This document shows positions 26,690 through 35,388 of a stretch of 64,000 nt of DNA, piece by piece. The notes beneath the pieces are model-generated. The model was not told the origin of the DNA, searched no databases, and saw only the letters and a program-made list of their open reading frames with translations. The DNA comes from Parasediminibacterium sp051861445. GTDB lineage: Bacteria > Bacteroidota > Bacteroidia > Chitinophagales > Chitinophagaceae. Both the position numbers and the translations under genes were made by a program. The stretch covers positions 1 through 64,000 of the forward strand of contig JBHYCS010000003.1 in NCBI GenBank assembly GCA_051861445.1. Direction: 5' to 3'. Every line of letters starts with the position of its first letter. The stretch's first letter is position 1.

Positions 26690-27854
26690 GATGGGGGCTA
26701 TACAGTCAAAAATTCAAATCTGCGTGAAAATAGATATTAAATACTTACTAGTAGCTTACCTCTTAATAATTTTATTACCTAATACCCTAGTTTTTGCCCA
26801 CAGTGTGGATAACTACCCAAATCTTAACGACCATAATAAACAAATAACCTCAAATTTAGGTGCAGGAGTAAATTTATCGGCCTTAGAACACACTTGGAAG
26901 CCAACAGAAGAATTATTAAAAACAGATGTAATTTCTAAAATACAAAGCATTAAAAAAGATGGTTTTAAAACCGTAAGATTACCCGTTGCATTCGATATGT
27001 TTTTACAACCCAACTCTAGCAATTTTTACACAGAGTTGGTAGACAAGCTTGGCAGCATTTATAATGTTTGTAATAGTTTACACATAAACTTAATCATCAC
27101 TTATCATTATGGAAAAGTGTATTATGGAAGCGACAATAGATTTTCTGAAAGAGATAGAATAATGTGGATGTGGAAACAATTGCAAAACAAGTTTAGAGGA
27201 ATGGGATATGATAATTTATATTTTGAATTATACAACGAACCTACAGAAGAAAGAAGTGCATGGAAAGAAGATATCAACTACATTATTAAAGGTTTGCGTT
27301 GGGAAGACAAAAACAGATTTTACATAGTAGGTGGAACAAATTATAACAATGCAGATGAACTTCTCGATTTAGGAAAACTAGACGACGATAAAATTTTATA
27401 TACTATTCATTTTTATGAACCATATATTTTTACACACCAAGGTGCAGAATGGACCAAAGAAAAAACTTATTTAACAGGCATTCCTTATCCATACAATAAA
27501 AAAAAGATGCCTAGCTTGGGCAAAGATGCAATAGGCTCTACTATTGAACAAGACTATACCAAATATCCGGCAGAAGGAACTAAAGAATATCTTTTAGTAC
27601 GATTGAGAAGAATTGTAGAAGAATGTAAAAAACGAAATATGCCACTCATTTGTACAGAAGCAGGTGTAATAAATACTGCTGAATATAAATACAGAGTTCA
27701 ATATTTAGAAGATATTACCAATATTATGAACGAGTTAAATATTGCAACCATGCTTTGGGATTACGATCAAAAATTTGGAATTATTGATAATGGAAAACTG
27801 ATAAAACCATTAAAAAAATGGATAAAAATTGCCAACCAAACACAATATAACTAA
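26688..27854 (+). CDS. Glycoside hydrolase family 5 endoglucanase-like protein
   Basis: 388 residues. An N-terminal hydrophobic segment (about 18-38) is a signal peptide or membrane anchor. The (beta/alpha)8 domain shows GH5 landmarks: KTVRLPVAFDMF (94-105), the acid/base E184 in LYNEP, H241 and Y243 in TIHFYEP, and the nucleophile E324 in ICTEAGV. GH5 enzymes cut beta-1,4-glucans and related polymers. In bcs operons a periplasmic endoglucanase (usually GH8 BcsZ) trims the product; this GH5 may do so here. The ATG at 26688 overlaps the kinase start; a GTG at 26724 just before the hydrophobic segment is an alternative. Confidence 0.88.
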   Translation: MMGAIQSKIQICVKIDIKYLLVAYLLIILLPNTLVFAHSVDNYPNLNDHNKQITSNLGAGVNLSALEHTWKPTEELLKTDVISKIQSIKKDGFKTVRLPVAFDMFLQPNSSNFYTELVDKLGSIYNVCNSLHINLIITYHYGKVYYGSDNRFSERDRIMWMWKQLQNKFRGMGYDNLYFELYNEPTEERSAWKEDINYIIKGLRWEDKNRFYIVGGTNYNNADELLDLGKLDDDKILYTIHFYEPYIFTHQGAEWTKEKTYLTGIPYPYNKKKMPSLGKDAIGSTIEQDYTKYPAEGTKEYLLVRLRRIVEECKKRNMPLICTEAGVINTAEYKYRVQYLEDITNIMNELNIATMLWDYDQKFGIIDNGKLIKPLKKWIKIANQTQYN

Positions 27855-27866
27855 ACGAAGATTGAA

Positions 27867-28838
27867 ATGAATCCATTGCTGAATCAATTTATTTACAATA
27901 GCTTACGTAAAAAAAAACAAGGCACAAATGCCACTCCAATTTCAAATTACGAATTTGCAAAGCATTTTAGACAATTAAGAATTACCATTAAACGATTGGT
28001 AAAAGATTTCTTTCTTATTTTCTTAGGCATTGGTTCTGCTGCATTTGGGTTAGAAAGTTTTTTGCTACCCAACAATTTTATTGATGGTGGAGCAACAGGT
28101 ATTGCTCTATTAACTGCCGAATTAACGAAGGTTTCTCTATCAATACTATTAATTGTAATTAACATTCCATTCGTTTTTTTAGGATATAAAATAATAGGTA
28201 AAGAGTTTGCTATAAAAGCTGCCATTGCTATTGGTTTACTTGCACTTGCAACTGCAACTGTACATTTCCCCAACGTTACCCACGATAAGTTATTGGTAGC
28301 TGTTTTTGGCGGTTTCTTTTTAGGTGCAGGTATTGGTTTAACCGTTAGAGGCGGTGCTGTACTTGATGGCACAGAAATTTTAGCCATATTTCTTAGTAAA
28401 AAATTAGGCACCACAATTGGCGACATTATTATGCTCATTAATATTTTAGTGTTTTCTGCTGCTGCTTATTTTTTATCAATAGAAACAGCCTTGTATTCTA
28501 TGATTACATACTTAGCCGCATCTAAAACCTTAGATTTTGCAATAGAAGGTATTGAAGAATATACAGGCGTAACCATTATTTCTGTATATAGCAATGCAAT
28601 TGGACAAATGATTGTGGAAAGAATGGGTAGAGGTTATACCGTTTATAAAGGAAAAAGAGGATTTGGTAAACATGGCTTTACACATGACACAGATATTATT
28701 TACACTGTTATTACTAGATTAGAAATTAGCAAGCTGAACGCAGAAATAGAAAAGATAGATAATGATGCTTTTGTGGTAATGAACAGCGTAAAAGATACAA
28801 GAGGTGGAATGATTAAAAAACGTTCATTCAAGCACTAA
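27867..28838 (+). CDS. YitT family membrane protein
   Basis: 323 residues. After a roughly 45-residue cytoplasmic start come five membrane helices with the family signatures GLESFLLPNNFIDGGATGIALL (about 65-86) and GIGLTVRGGAVLDGTEILAI (about 150-170). A C-terminal DUF2179 domain follows (about 235-315; SNAIGQMIVERMGRGYTVYKG, VVMNSVKDTRGGMIKKR). The substrate is unknown; YitT members are putative transporters. It starts 12 bp after the GH5 stop and may share its transcript. Confidence 0.9.
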   Translation: MNPLLNQFIYNSLRKKKQGTNATPISNYEFAKHFRQLRITIKRLVKDFFLIFLGIGSAAFGLESFLLPNNFIDGGATGIALLTAELTKVSLSILLIVINIPFVFLGYKIIGKEFAIKAAIAIGLLALATATVHFPNVTHDKLLVAVFGGFFLGAGIGLTVRGGAVLDGTEILAIFLSKKLGTTIGDIIMLINILVFSAAAYFLSIETALYSMITYLAASKTLDFAIEGIEEYTGVTIISVYSNAIGQMIVERMGRGYTVYKGKRGFGKHGFTHDTDIIYTVITRLEISKLNAEIEKIDNDAFVVMNSVKDTRGGMIKKRSFKH

Positions 28839-28853
28839 TATTTTCAATTTTGT

Positions 28854-28881
28854 TTTATTTATTTCTCATTAAATAAATAAA
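28854..28881. terminator. Weak all-A/T inverted repeat after the YitT gene
   Basis: An 11-bp perfect inverted repeat (28854-28864 with 28871-28881) around a 6-nt loop, 15 bp after the YitT stop. With no G or C in the stem it would be a weak terminator at best. Confidence 0.3.
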
Positions 28882-28943
28882 CAACGCTTATTATATGCAT
28901 TTAGTTTTAATGTGTATATTCGCACCTACTTTATTCAATCAAT

Positions 28944-29846
28944 ATGGAATCTGTTTTATCGCTCAATGCTATTAGTAAATCTTATGGCAAAATAAAAGCC
29001 CTCAACAATGTATCGTACAATGTACCAAAGGGCAGTGTGTTTGGTATACTTGGTCCAAATGGAAGTGGCAAAACTACAATGCTTGGCATTGTATTAAATG
29101 CATTACAAGCAGATAGTGGTAGCTTTTCTTGGTTTGGAATGCCAGGTAGCCCTGCAACAAGAAAGCGTATTGGCTCTTTGCTAGAAACACCTAATTTTTA
29201 CCATTATTTATCTGCTGTAGATAATTTAAAAATTACACAAGCCATTAGCCAAAGAGGCAATGAAGAAGATATTCATAAAGCCCTTGAAATTGTAAAACTT
29301 ACAGAAAGAAAAAATACCAAATTTAGTACGTATAGCTTAGGGATGAAACAGCGTTTGGCAATTGGTGCTGCACTTTTGGGAAATCCAGAAGTAATTGTTT
29401 TTGATGAACCTACTAATGGATTAGACCCTGTTGGTATTTTAGAAATTAGAGAACTTATTAAAGAATTGGCACAACAAGGCAAAACCATTATTATGGCTAG
29501 CCACTTATTAGATGAAGTTGAAAAAGTTTGTACGCATGTTGCCATCATGAAAAGAGGTACATTATTAACTGCAGGTGCTGTAGATGAAGTATTAAGTAAT
29601 GAAGATATTGTTGAAATTAGTGCAGCAAATATGGATAAAATGGTAGAAATTTTTACCAATTATACAGGCGTAACACATATTAAAAAACAAGAAAGCAACA
29701 ATACCATACAATTATTCTTAAAATTGGGCGAAGCCAATTTAGAAGCTGTAAATAAACACTGCTTTGATAATGGCATTGTTTTAAATCACTTGGTATTAAA
29801 GAAAAAAAGCTTAGAAACTAAATTTTTCGAACTTACCAATAATTAA
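28944..29846 (+). CDS. ABC transporter ATP-binding protein
   Basis: 300 residues. Walker A is GPNGSGKT (37-44), the signature is YSLGMKQRLAIG, Walker B is VIVFDEPTNGLDP, and the H loop is in MASHLLDEVEKVC. The single ATPase domain (about 5-215) with a short C-terminal extension is typical of ABC-2 type exporters such as the BcrA/CcmA-like group. The membrane partner follows after 47 bp. Substrate unknown. Upstream, TATATTCG is a 7-of-8 match to the -7 consensus and may be its promoter. Confidence 0.92.
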   Translation: MESVLSLNAISKSYGKIKALNNVSYNVPKGSVFGILGPNGSGKTTMLGIVLNALQADSGSFSWFGMPGSPATRKRIGSLLETPNFYHYLSAVDNLKITQAISQRGNEEDIHKALEIVKLTERKNTKFSTYSLGMKQRLAIGAALLGNPEVIVFDEPTNGLDPVGILEIRELIKELAQQGKTIIMASHLLDEVEKVCTHVAIMKRGTLLTAGAVDEVLSNEDIVEISAANMDKMVEIFTNYTGVTHIKKQESNNTIQLFLKLGEANLEAVNKHCFDNGIVLNHLVLKKKSLETKFFELTNN

Positions 29847-29893
29847 TTAATACACATAACTGTTACAACAAACCTCATAAACAAGATTTACCC

Positions 29894-30712
29894 ATGTTAG
29901 CATTAATAAAAATAGAATGGCTGAAAATAAAAAAGTATCCTGCTTTTTGGTGGATGCTCGGAATTGTTGCCCTTACATATCCTGGTATTAACCTCATGTT
30001 TTACCGTATTTTTCTTCAAATTACCACTAGAAAAGATATGACGGGTGCCGTTGCCAAAAGTTTGTTGGGCAATCCTTTTGCTTTTCCAGAAACCTGGCAT
30101 TCTGTAGGATATTTTTCTTCTTTCTTTGTAATGATTCCAGCTATTTTGGTAATCATGATTATTACAAATGAATATCAATACAAAACGCATCGACAAAATG
30201 TAATTGATGGTTGGAGTAAAGAACAATTTATAACAAGTAAAATTTTAGATGTAGCTATTATTACTATTGTAGCAAGCATTATGTATTTACTTACTGCTGC
30301 TGGTTATGGATTTACCGTTCAAGACGATAACAAAGCCAATTGGATGGAAGAAATAAAATACATTCCTTTATTTCTATTACAAACATTTGCTCAGCTAACC
30401 ATTGCTTTCTTATTAGGATTTTTAATAAAAAAGGCATTTATAGCTTTAGGTATTTTTATCTTTTATTTTTTAATCATCGAAAACATTGCAACAGGTTTAC
30501 TGAAAAACGTAGTTAAAACAAGTGTCGGCAGATTTTTACCATTAGAAATTTCCGATAAATTAATTCCTGTTCCTAAGTTTTTAGGTAAAATAGATGAAGC
30601 TAGCTACAAACAAAATTTAGCCGAAGTAAACGAACACATTGTATACACTATCTTACTTACAGTAGGTATTTGGTGGCTTTGTTATTTTGTGTATAGAAAA
30701 AGAGATTTATAA
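29894..30712 (+). CDS. ABC-2 type transporter permease
   Basis: 272 residues with about six membrane helices (about 18-36, 77-96, 118-138, 153-172, 180-200, 248-266). The ITNEYQYKTHRQNVIDGWSKEQF segment between helices 2 and 3 is typical of ABC-2 permeases of the BcrB/NosY type. It pairs with the ATPase gene 47 bp upstream; together they would form a small exporter. Nothing in the sequence identifies the substrate. Confidence 0.85.
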   Translation: MLALIKIEWLKIKKYPAFWWMLGIVALTYPGINLMFYRIFLQITTRKDMTGAVAKSLLGNPFAFPETWHSVGYFSSFFVMIPAILVIMIITNEYQYKTHRQNVIDGWSKEQFITSKILDVAIITIVASIMYLLTAAGYGFTVQDDNKANWMEEIKYIPLFLLQTFAQLTIAFLLGFLIKKAFIALGIFIFYFLIIENIATGLLKNVVKTSVGRFLPLEISDKLIPVPKFLGKIDEASYKQNLAEVNEHIVYTILLTVGIWWLCYFVYRKRDL

Positions 30713-30733
30713 AAGCAACCGTTTCTGTGCAAG

Positions 30734-30770
30734 AAAAATGCTACAACTATTTAAAGCTGTAGCGTTTTTT
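30734..30770 (+). terminator. Terminator after the ABC permease gene
   Basis: AAAAATGCTACA (30734-30745) pairs with TGTAGCG plus T residues (30757-30768), including one G-T pair, across a short loop, and a T run follows. It ends next to the convergent stop codon at 30770 and could act on both strands. Confidence 0.7.
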
Positions 30771-31699
30771 TATGAACATAAGTTTTTCAATGCAGCATCA
30801 ATATTTTTAAACTCAAATTCAAAGCCTGATAGCTCTATTTTTTTACTACTTACAGTTGCACTTTTTAAAACCTCTACACTCATTTCTCCCAATACAATTT
30901 TTAATATAAACGACGGCACATAAACGGGTATGTAAAACTTACCTTTTAACTGTTTGGCTAAACTATACGTAAGTGTTTTATTACTTACAGGCAAAGGTGC
31001 TACAGCATTATAAACGCCATGCATGGCATCGTTTTGAATAGCGTGTAAAAACATTCTACACAAATCGTTTACATGAATCCAACTAATTATTTGTGATCCA
31101 TTTCCTAAAACAGCGGCCACACCCATTTTAATAGGCTTCTTAAATTCTACCAAAGCACCGCCACTATTGCTTAATACAATTCCGATACGCAATTTTACCA
31201 AACGTTTATCTAGTGTTACAATGGGTTCTATGCTTTCTTCCCAAAGCCTACAAGTTTCTCCCAAAAATGCAATGTCTGCTACAGCATTTTCAGTAAAGCC
31301 TTCTTTTCTACTCATTTCATTATCTGCTCCATACCAACCAATGGCAGATGCACTTACCACTGCTTTTACTTTGTTTGGAATAGTTGCTAATGCTTTACAA
31401 ATGGTAGCACTACTTTTTGTTCTACTATTCTTAATTTCTAGCTTTCGTTCTTCCGACCATCGTTTGTCAGCCACACCTGCACCTGCTAAATGAACAATAT
31501 AGTCGGCACTTTTAATAGCATTTTCATCAATAGTTTGCTTATGAATATCCCAAACAGCATACGAAATTTTAGCATGAGGTCTTCTGTCCATGTGTATATT
31601 TCTAGTAGCAATAATTACAGAGTAACCGTGTAAAACCAATAACTCGGTTAAATGTTTCCCCACCATTCCTGTTCCACCAGTAATTAAAACCGTTGCCAT
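30770..31699 (-). CDS. TIGR01777-type NAD-dependent epimerase/dehydratase
   Basis: 309 residues from the ATG at 31699 (MATVLITGGTGMVG); an upstream in-frame extension to 31753 is not typical. It is an atypical SDR protein of the YfcH/TIGR01777 group: GGTGMVGKHL at the N-terminus, WDIHKQTID, VHLAGAGVADKRWSE, SASAIGWYG, and the C-terminal DUF1731 part (VYVPSFILKIVLGEMSVEVLKS). Function is uncharacterised. It is a single-gene unit with a predicted promoter. Confidence 0.88.
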   Translation of the reverse strand: MATVLITGGTGMVGKHLTELLVLHGYSVIIATRNIHMDRRPHAKISYAVWDIHKQTIDENAIKSADYIVHLAGAGVADKRWSEERKLEIKNSRTKSSATICKALATIPNKVKAVVSASAIGWYGADNEMSRKEGFTENAVADIAFLGETCRLWEESIEPIVTLDKRLVKLRIGIVLSNSGGALVEFKKPIKMGVAAVLGNGSQIISWIHVNDLCRMFLHAIQNDAMHGVYNAVAPLPVSNKTLTYSLAKQLKGKFYIPVYVPSFILKIVLGEMSVEVLKSATVSSKKIELSGFEFEFKNIDAALKNLCS

Positions 31700-31722
31700 A
31701 ATTTTTAATTTAATACTATCAA

Positions 31723-31754
31723 CAAAGATGCATGCGTATAGTTGCAACAACAAA
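31723..31754 (-). promoter_or_regulatory. Predicted promoter of the epimerase gene
   Basis: On the minus strand TTTG (31754-31751) is followed after 20 nt by CATCTTTG (31730-31723), a 7-of-8 match to TAnnTTTG. The ATG lies 23 bp downstream. Confidence 0.45.
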
Positions 31755-31802
31755 AAATCTGCTATAAAAGAAGTATGTAACCAGCATTAGTAATCCTTTT
31801 CA

Positions 31803-31861
31803 GCTGCCGTTGCGTCGCACTCTTGTACGCTTTTATTGCTTATCAACAATTTCCCCAATAG
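31803..31861 (+). repeat. Intergenic GCGTCGCAC repeat, reference copy
   Basis: Contains the core GTTGCGTCGCACTC...ACGCTTT (31809-31833), which occurs exactly, as its reverse complement, at 41971-41995. A second shared block, CCCAATAG, follows 20 nt after the core here (31854-31861) and 19-20 nt from the core in the other copy. It lies in the non-coding space between the epimerase gene and ftsZ. Confidence 0.7.
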
Positions 31862-31917
31862 CAATCATATTTAACTTTCAAAGCATAACAGATGCAAATA
31901 AATAGACTGCTTTTAAA

Positions 31918-31951
31918 TACAATAAGCTATCCAGATGGATAGCTTATTGTA
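31918..31951 (-). terminator. Hairpin at the end of the division cluster
   Basis: A perfect 15-bp stem (31918-31932 with 31937-31951) with a 4-nt loop, 32 bp after the ftsZ stop. The sequence after it on the minus strand is not a T run (ATTTAAAAG), so it may be a transcript-end stabiliser or a weak terminator rather than a classic one. Confidence 0.6.
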
Positions 31952-31982
31952 AACAACTATAAAAACTATTAAAGGCAAAAAA

Positions 31983-33848
31983 TTAATCTGGCTTTTTACC
32001 ATCTAGAAAGGTATTGATGGTAGAAAGATTGGTATTGTTATTTTCATCTTTCGAAACAGCATATTTACTGTAAAAATTTTCTGCTGTAGTTAATGCACCA
32101 CCACCAAACAAATCCATTTTCTGACGTATGTAAGCAGGAACATTATCGAAATCGCTGTGTAAATCGCCACTATTCATGTTAAAGCTTAGATTACGCAACT
32201 TTTGTATTCTCTCAACGGCTTTCTTTCTTTGTTCATCAGCCTCATCTAATTCTGCATAATCATTTACATTACCCACAGGCTGCTGAACAGAAGGAATATT
32301 TTCATCTATAATTCGTTTATCATATACTTCAAAATGATCTGCTTTTGGTTCTTCTGGCACTTCATTTTTCTCTGTTAATACAAATTCAAAAACAGGAGAA
32401 GCTGGTTCTTTTGGTGTAAAGATTGGCTTTGGCTCTTCTTGTACATTACTTGAAGCTGCTTGTTGTTGTTTGCTTTCAGCATAAATGTTACTAGGCTTAT
32501 TTAACAAAGCTCCTTGAGCAGGCTTTTCGTTAAAAATAAACTGTACGTTATCATTTACAGTTACTTTTTGCTCTTCAATAGGTGCTGGCTGAGCAGCAAC
32601 AGGAGCATCATTCGTAATTAAATCAAAATGAATAATATCTTGATTTTTTTCTACAGCTTTAACAATAGTAGCAACAGGTTCAACTTGTTGTTGAGTGCTG
32701 TAAACACTTGGTGCAGCAGGCTCAACTTCTCTTAAACTAGGTGCAAATAAATCTTGTGTTGTAGCAACAACAGGTGCTGCTTTAACAGGTTCTTTCACCA
32801 CATTTTGCTCGCCCAAAACAAGCATTATTTTATCTGGCTTTGGAGCTTCAACTTTTTGTTCTACAGGTTTTGCAAACGGATTTTTTGCATCAAATCCAGT
32901 AGCAACTAGCGTAATACCAATTTTTTTATCTAAGCTGCTATCGTAGCCCATACCTACAATTACGTCGGTATCTTCTCCAGCCTGCATTCTTAAATAACTG
33001 TTTATTGTTTCTAGCTCATCCATTGTACACTCATCATCACCTTCTGCACTATTAATATTAATTAAAATCCATTTTGCTCCTTTAATATCATTGTCATTTA
33101 GCAACGGTGAAGCCAATGCTTCTTCAATAGCTCTTTGTGCTCTATTTTCTCCTTCTACTTCTGCTTTACCCAAAATAGCTACACCACCATTTTTCATTAC
33201 TGTACAAACGTCTGCAAAGTCTACAATAATGTGTCCACGACTATTAATGATATCAGTAATACATTTAGCAGCAGTTGCCAACACGTTATCTGCTTTACCA
33301 AATGCTTCTTTCATTTTCAAATTGCCGTATTGCATACGTAACTTATCGTTACTAATAACCAACAAAGTATCTACATACGGTTTCAGAGCTTGAATACCAT
33401 GTTCTGCTTGTGCCTGACGACGTGGTCCTTCAAAAGCAAATGGAGTTGTAACAATACCAACGGTAAGAATACCTAAATCTTTACAGATTTGTGCAATAAT
33501 TGGTGCTCCACCTGTACCTGTGCCTCCACCCATACCTACAGTAATAAATGCCATTTTGGTATTTACTTCTAAAATCTTTTTTATTTCTTCTAAGCTTTCT
33601 TCAGTTGCTTTTTTACCAACTTCAGGGTTTGCACCTGCACCTAATCCTTGAGTAAGATAAGGGCCAAGCTGAATTTTATTAGGAACTTTGCTTTGCTCAA
33701 TGGCTTTTGCATCGGTATTACATACAATAAAATCTACACCTTCAACATCTTGGTTAAACATGTAGTTTACAGCGTTGCTACCGCCACCACCTACACCTAT
33801 CACTTTAATGATAGATGATTTTTGTTTAGGCAAATCGAAATGAATCAT
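31983..33848 (-). CDS. ftsZ: Cell division protein FtsZ with long C-terminal extension
   Basis: 621 residues. The tubulin-like GTPase occupies about 1-330: GGGGSNAVN (20-28), the signature GGGTGTG (107-113), and the T7 loop region with NINSAEGDDE. It polymerises into the division ring. Residues about 335-565 are a Pro/Glu/Gln/Ala-rich, probably disordered linker much longer than in E. coli FtsZ. The conserved C-terminal peptide is recognisable as VPAYIRQKMDLF (570-581) but is followed by a further 40 residues. It is the last gene of the cluster, 85 bp after ftsA. Confidence 0.96.
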   Translation of the reverse strand: MIHFDLPKQKSSIIKVIGVGGGGSNAVNYMFNQDVEGVDFIVCNTDAKAIEQSKVPNKIQLGPYLTQGLGAGANPEVGKKATEESLEEIKKILEVNTKMAFITVGMGGGTGTGGAPIIAQICKDLGILTVGIVTTPFAFEGPRRQAQAEHGIQALKPYVDTLLVISNDKLRMQYGNLKMKEAFGKADNVLATAAKCITDIINSRGHIIVDFADVCTVMKNGGVAILGKAEVEGENRAQRAIEEALASPLLNDNDIKGAKWILININSAEGDDECTMDELETINSYLRMQAGEDTDVIVGMGYDSSLDKKIGITLVATGFDAKNPFAKPVEQKVEAPKPDKIMLVLGEQNVVKEPVKAAPVVATTQDLFAPSLREVEPAAPSVYSTQQQVEPVATIVKAVEKNQDIIHFDLITNDAPVAAQPAPIEEQKVTVNDNVQFIFNEKPAQGALLNKPSNIYAESKQQQAASSNVQEEPKPIFTPKEPASPVFEFVLTEKNEVPEEPKADHFEVYDKRIIDENIPSVQQPVGNVNDYAELDEADEQRKKAVERIQKLRNLSFNMNSGDLHSDFDNVPAYIRQKMDLFGGGALTTAENFYSKYAVSKDENNNTNLSTINTFLDGKKPD

Positions 33849-33933
33849 AAATTACGGAATTACGGATTAGTAAATGTTCTCACAGGGTTTAGTTCATGAT
33901 ATTGGAATCGTATATTGAATTGCTTGAAATATT

Positions 33934-35337
33934 TTATTTAATTACTTGATCTTCTTCTTCTTTAAAAATGTCGATGATACTTGTTTTTACACTCGACCAA
34001 ATTTTTCTTGAAATACTACCTTTTTCCTTTTTTCCAACAGTAGCTTCTACTACAGGCTTAATGGCTGTTTCTTCTACAACTGGAGTTGTTGCAAATGCAA
34101 CAGTATCGGTTTGAAGATTTTTTGGAACTTCTACCCTTTTAAAATTCTCAGGAAAAGTTTTACACTTATTTTCATAATCGTCATATCCTTTTAGAATTAA
34201 ACCAATACAAGTAGCATACATTGGTTTTTTCAATTCATCAATATGGTTAGGTGCTAAATGTTCGTTTGGCAAACCAATTCTTGCATTTAAACCTGTAGTA
34301 TATTCTGTTAACTGAATTAAATGTTTTAGCTGAGAGCCACCACCTGTTAAAATTAAACCACCATTTAACATACGGCTATCTAAGCCTACTTGTTTTAAAT
34401 GATAGCTTACAAAGTCTAAGATTTCACTCATTCTTGCTTGAATAATTTGGGCAAGATTTTTTACGCTAATTTCTTTTGCTGGCATTCCTTTTAAACCAGG
34501 AATAGTAATAAATGCATTGGCTTTAGCCTCATCTGCCAAAGCACTACCAAACTGAACCTTCATGGCTTCTGCTTGGCTTTTTAATACACCCAACCCAATT
34601 TTTATATCGTTGGTTATGTTTTCGCCACCAAAAGGAATAACAGCAGTATGTTTTAAAATACCATCATAAAACACAGCTAAATCGCTTGTTCCTCCACCAA
34701 TATCTAAAATAGCAACGCCTGCTTCAATATCAATATCACTCATTACAGCACTAGCACTTGCAAGTGGTTGCAAAACCAAATCTTTGGTAATTAATGAACT
34801 TTTATCAACGGCTCTTTTAATATTTTTAATGGCATTTTTATCACCAGTTATAATATGAAAGTTAGCACCCACTTTTACGCCATTATAACCAATAGGATCT
34901 TTGATATTTTGAATATTATCTACATGAAAATCTTGTGGAATTACCTCAATAATTTCATCACCAGCAGGAATAAACGTTTTCTTTTGATTCTGGATTAAAA
35001 TTTCAATTTCAGATTGTTGAATTTCAACCTCAGCTTCTTGCCTTACTAAATCACCTCTAGTTTGTAAACTTTTAATATGATGACCAGCAATGCCCACATA
35101 CACTTCAGAAATTTCTAAATCTGGATTGCTTTCATAACAATTTTGCAAAGCCTGATGTATAGCTTTTATTGTTTGATCGATATTTAACACCTGACCATGT
35201 TGCACGCCATTACTATTGGCACGACCAAAACCAAGTATTTCTAGTTTACCATATTCATTTTTTCGTCCTGCAATAGCAGCAATTTTAGTAGTTCCAATAT
35301 CTAAACCTACAATAATTGGTGCCTCGTTATTATTCAT
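33934..35337 (-). CDS. ftsA: Cell division protein FtsA
   Basis: 467 residues from the ATG at 35337 (MNNNEAPIIVG); the in-frame extension to 35361 begins upstream of a conserved leader motif and is unlikely. An actin-like ATPase that tethers FtsZ to the membrane. Phosphate-binding motifs are GLDIGTTKIAAIAG near residue 11 and LDIGGGTSDLAVF near 210, with GLILTGGGSQLKHL near 335. A disordered stretch (about 400-440) leads to a C-terminal amphipathic helix (SRKIWSSVKTSIIDIF) that should bind the membrane. Confidence 0.95.
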   Translation of the reverse strand: MNNNEAPIIVGLDIGTTKIAAIAGRKNEYGKLEILGFGRANSNGVQHGQVLNIDQTIKAIHQALQNCYESNPDLEISEVYVGIAGHHIKSLQTRGDLVRQEAEVEIQQSEIEILIQNQKKTFIPAGDEIIEVIPQDFHVDNIQNIKDPIGYNGVKVGANFHIITGDKNAIKNIKRAVDKSSLITKDLVLQPLASASAVMSDIDIEAGVAILDIGGGTSDLAVFYDGILKHTAVIPFGGENITNDIKIGLGVLKSQAEAMKVQFGSALADEAKANAFITIPGLKGMPAKEISVKNLAQIIQARMSEILDFVSYHLKQVGLDSRMLNGGLILTGGGSQLKHLIQLTEYTTGLNARIGLPNEHLAPNHIDELKKPMYATCIGLILKGYDDYENKCKTFPENFKRVEVPKNLQTDTVAFATTPVVEETAIKPVVEATVGKKEKGSISRKIWSSVKTSIIDIFKEEEDQVIK

Positions 35338-35388
35338 ACATCTATTTTTTATTGGTTGCAATAGCTTTTAAACTATTGAATTGATTAC

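Noticed and set aside
27947..28438. 163-aa open frame antisense to the YitT gene
   Set aside because: It lies wholly inside a well-supported membrane protein gene, and its composition is that of a mirror frame.
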